64,000 nucleotides of DNA from positions 124,270-188,269 of the forward strand of contig NZ_JAOVZN010000008.1 of NCBI RefSeq assembly GCF_025717045.1. The letters are read 5' to 3'. Both the position numbers and the translations under genes were made by a program. The stretch comes from Flavobacterium sp. SH_e (lineage in GTDB: Bacteria; Bacteroidota; Bacteroidia; Flavobacteriales; Flavobacteriaceae). Positions 62,125-64,000 of this stretch are shown piece after piece. How positions within the stretch are numbered: position 1 is the first letter of the stretch; every line of letters begins with the position of its first letter. The notes below the pieces were generated by a model. The model was not told where the DNA came from and did no database searches. It saw only the letters and a program-made list of their open reading frames with translations.

Positions 62125-62469
62125 ATGAATTGGATTCGTAAAACCGTTATTTTCATTGTACTTTTACTTGCAGGTTTATTTGCTTATCAAGCAGATCAGT
62201 CTTCTGTACGCGTTATTGAAACAAAATCGGACATGAATTTCTGTAAAGACTTTGCAGATTCATCTGCATTTATTCAGCCTCAAGGGAGCTATCAATTTGC
62301 AGCAAACGTCAAAACAAATCCGTCTGGAATAATCAAATGTTTTGATTCTCTTTTACCGCTCGCACCACAACATCAAACCGTTACATCTATTACAGCATAT
62401 ACTAAACTCTTTACTACTCAAAGTAAAAAGGTTTTAGTCATACTCTATGCTTTCCATTTTTTCTGGTAA
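62125..62469 (+). CDS. Hypothetical exported 114-residue protein
   Basis: The N-terminal hydrophobic segment MNWIRKTVIFIVLLLAGLFAYQA is a signal anchor or signal peptide. The remainder is small and polar (SSVRVIETKSDMNFCKDFADSSAF...), with two cysteines and a short hydrophobic end KVLVILYAFHFFW. No family recognised. It is a small gene between the DoxX gene and the next membrane protein, with no clear promoter. I am only fairly sure it is expressed. Confidence 0.55.
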   Translation: MNWIRKTVIFIVLLLAGLFAYQADQSSVRVIETKSDMNFCKDFADSSAFIQPQGSYQFAANVKTNPSGIIKCFDSLLPLAPQHQTVTSITAYTKLFTTQSKKVLVILYAFHFFW

Positions 62470-62578
62470 ATAAATATCTGATCTCTTTTTGAAGATTTAT
62501 TCTTCATTTTTTAAGTAAACTGTTTTCAACCTGAAGACTGTTTCGCATATCATTTTATTTATTTCATTAAAAAACATT

Positions 62579-63055
62579 ATGGAAACTACAACCACAATAA
62601 TGGGTATTGTGATTTTAATTATTGTTGCTATCCCAGTATATTTTTCTGCACGCTCGTCGGCGGCTAGTAAATCAAGAATTTTAAACATTAAGAAACGATT
62701 CAATCCAACAAATCCTGAGAGTTTTGACTTGACTGAATCTATCAATAATAAAACCTTAACAATTGACCAGAAAAATAATAAATTCATTTTAATGAATTTC
62801 AATCCAAATCAGCAAGAGTCGATATATGTTGATTTGAATACAATTGCTTCATGCAAACTTGTTCCAACAACCGATTCAAATTCAGATGCAATCATTAAAA
62901 TCGATTTTGAATTTCAAGAAAAAATAACATCTAAAAAAATAATAATTCCATTCTATGATTTTGATGATGACCGCATCAAACAAATTAGCGTTTATCAAGA
63001 TCATCAGTTTGCGAAAAAATGGCTTAAAATCATCCAAGATTCTATATCACGTTAG
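62579..63055 (+). CDS. Hypothetical membrane-anchored 158-residue protein
   Basis: The N-terminal transmembrane helix (about residues 7-25, IMGIVILIIVAIPVYFSAR) is followed by a soluble domain of mixed charge with beta-like strands (NKFILMNFNPNQQESIYVDLNTIASCKLV; KIDFEFQEKITSKKIIIPFYDF). It is probably an inner-membrane protein with a cytoplasmic or periplasmic domain. I do not recognise a family. It has its own terminator downstream. The opposite-strand ORF at 62497-62802 overlapping it is a shadow. Confidence 0.6.
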   Translation: METTTTIMGIVILIIVAIPVYFSARSSAASKSRILNIKKRFNPTNPESFDLTESINNKTLTIDQKNNKFILMNFNPNQQESIYVDLNTIASCKLVPTTDSNSDAIIKIDFEFQEKITSKKIIIPFYDFDDDRIKQISVYQDHQFAKKWLKIIQDSISR

Positions 63056-63069
63056 TTATTTAATTCAAT

Positions 63070-63105
63070 AAGGAGACTCAAATTTTGGGTCTCTTTTTTT
63101 TTACA
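63070..63105 (+). terminator. Terminator after the 62579 gene
   Basis: Stem gagac/gtctc with extra pairing in the caaa/tttg interior, followed by a T-run of at least eight. Confidence 0.85.
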
Positions 63106-63147
63106 GTTTTCATGATATTTGTCATTTTATGTCTCTATTTGAAGTTT

Positions 63148-63155
63148 TAATTTTG
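63148..63155 (+). promoter_or_regulatory. Candidate -7 box of hemN
   Basis: TAATTTTG matches TAnnTTTG, 21 nt upstream of the ATG. The -33 TTG is poorly placed. Confidence 0.45.
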
Positions 63156-63176
63156 ATGTAAACTAAATCCGTCGTT

Positions 63177-64000
63177 ATGAAAATTTCTTTGACTCAAAAA
63201 TACAATGTCCCAGGTCCAAGATATACTAGTTATCCGACAGTTCCGTACTGGAATGAAGCAGACTTTACCGCAGAAAAATGGATCACAACTTTACAGAAAT
63301 CATTTTCAGAAAGTAATTCGAAGAACGGAATCAGTTTGTATATTCATCTGCCTTTTTGTGAAAGCATGTGCACATTTTGTGGATGCAATAAACGAATTAC
63401 AAAAAATCACTCCGTAGAAGAAAAATACATTCAAGCGGTTTTAAAAGAATGGAGTTTATATTGCGAATTTCTTCCAGAAAAACCTATTATTAAAGAAATT
63501 CATTTAGGAGGAGGAACTCCAACATTTTTTTCAAAAGAGAATTTAGAAAGCCTTATTAATGGAATTTTTGTTCATGCTGTAAAAGCAGAAAATCACGAAT
63601 TTAGTTTTGAAGGACATCCTAATAATACCACTTACGAGCAGCTTAAAAAATTATATGATTTAGGCTTTCGCCGAGTAAGTTTTGGAGTTCAAGATTACTC
63701 CGCTACTGTTCAAAAAGCAATAAATAGAATCCAACCTTTTCATAATGTTGCTAAAGTAACTTTTTGGGCAAAAGAGATTGGGTATACTTCAATTGGACAC
63801 GATATTATTTTTGGCCTTCCATTTCAAACTATTGAAGATGTAATTGATACGGTTGAAAAAACAAACTCATTAAAACCAGATCGATTAGCTTTTTACAGCT
63901 ATGCGCACGTGCCTTGGATAAAAGGAAACGGGCAACGCGGATTTAATGAAGAGAATCTTCCCAAAGATGCTGAAAAAAGAAAATTATACGAAATAGGTAA
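63177..64000 (+). CDS. hemN: Oxygen-independent coproporphyrinogen III dehydrogenase (3' end missing)
   Basis: Radical-SAM enzyme that converts coproporphyrinogen III to protoporphyrinogen IX without oxygen, in haem synthesis. The first 274 codons are present, and the gene runs off the window end. It starts MKISLTQKYNVPGPRYTSYPT, and the iron-sulfur cluster motif CESMCTFCGCNK (C-x3-C-x2-C) is visible near residue 62. GGGTPTFFS-like LHLGGGTPTFF, PLRRVSFGVQDY-like FRRVSFGVQDYS and HDIIFGLPFQTIED segments follow, all typical of HemN. A TAATTTTG -7 box lies at 63148-63155. Confidence 0.94.
   Translation, partial: MKISLTQKYNVPGPRYTSYPTVPYWNEADFTAEKWITTLQKSFSESNSKNGISLYIHLPFCESMCTFCGCNKRITKNHSVEEKYIQAVLKEWSLYCEFLPEKPIIKEIHLGGGTPTFFSKENLESLINGIFVHAVKAENHEFSFEGHPNNTTYEQLKKLYDLGFRRVSFGVQDYSATVQKAINRIQPFHNVAKVTFWAKEIGYTSIGHDIIFGLPFQTIEDVIDTVEKTNSLKPDRLAFYSYAHVPWIKGNGQRGFNEENLPKDAEKRKLYEIG

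Noticed and set aside
62497..62802. Minus-strand 101-residue ORF
   Set aside because: Overlaps the 62579 gene, which has a plausible membrane helix, soluble domain and terminator.
63205..63417. 70-residue ORF near the window end
   Set aside because: It is in another frame of hemN, whose own frame is open to the window end and carries the radical-SAM motif.

Overview
This AT-rich window reads as the chromosome of a Flavobacterium-type Bacteroidota, probably near the F. johnsoniae group. The signs are Bacteroidota promoter signals (TTG, 17-19 nt, TAnnTTTG), weak ribosome binding sites, SprB-type repeats with a type A C-terminal sorting domain of the type IX secretion system (T9SS), a TANFOR-like domain, and families of short inverted repeats between genes. 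It is inferred from sequence only; no 16S or other marker is present.

Layout. 1-4.8 kb: threonine operon thrA (5' cut by the window edge), thrB, thrC. 4.8-8.4 kb: a small accessory patch of AT-rich unknown genes with two XRE regulators. 8.5-15.3 kb: methyltransferase-like protein, GNAT acetyltransferase, HutD/Ves protein, Crp/Fnr regulator, PL1 pectate lyase lipoprotein, DUF3037/HipA-like kinase pair and NnrD. These genes are separated by dense, often nested inverted repeats. 15.5-20.2 kb: gcvT, an S41 C-terminal processing protease, YebC and a small lipoprotein.

20.5-49.0 kb is the standout region: about 28 kb of same-strand, tightly spaced genes for very large exported proteins. In order they are a 1630-aa unknown protein, a fibronectin-III protein, four related secreted proteins in the order A-B-A'-B' (each ending in one SprB-like repeat), a vestige of a fifth such end, a 2125-aa SprB-repeat protein with a T9SS sorting domain, an 815-residue predicted outer-membrane barrel with a helical tail, a 2070-residue TANFOR/FnIII/metalloprotease-motif protein with a PD-(D/E)XK-like C-terminus, and a 357-residue leaderless protein 2 nt downstream. 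My reading is a surface-display locus that carries a polymorphic toxin and its immunity gene. The export route and the function are inference.

49-64 kb returns to ordinary genes: two tandem LamG proteins, a CBS-like PLP enzyme, oligopeptidase B, a YbaB protein, L-threonine aldolase, prfB with the classical programmed +1 frameshift, msrB, lpxD, an acyl-CoA carboxylase carboxyltransferase subunit, DoxX, two small unknown proteins and the start of hemN (cut by the window end). Most transcription units end in clear hairpin terminators. No tRNA, rRNA, CRISPR array, insertion sequence or prophage was recognised.
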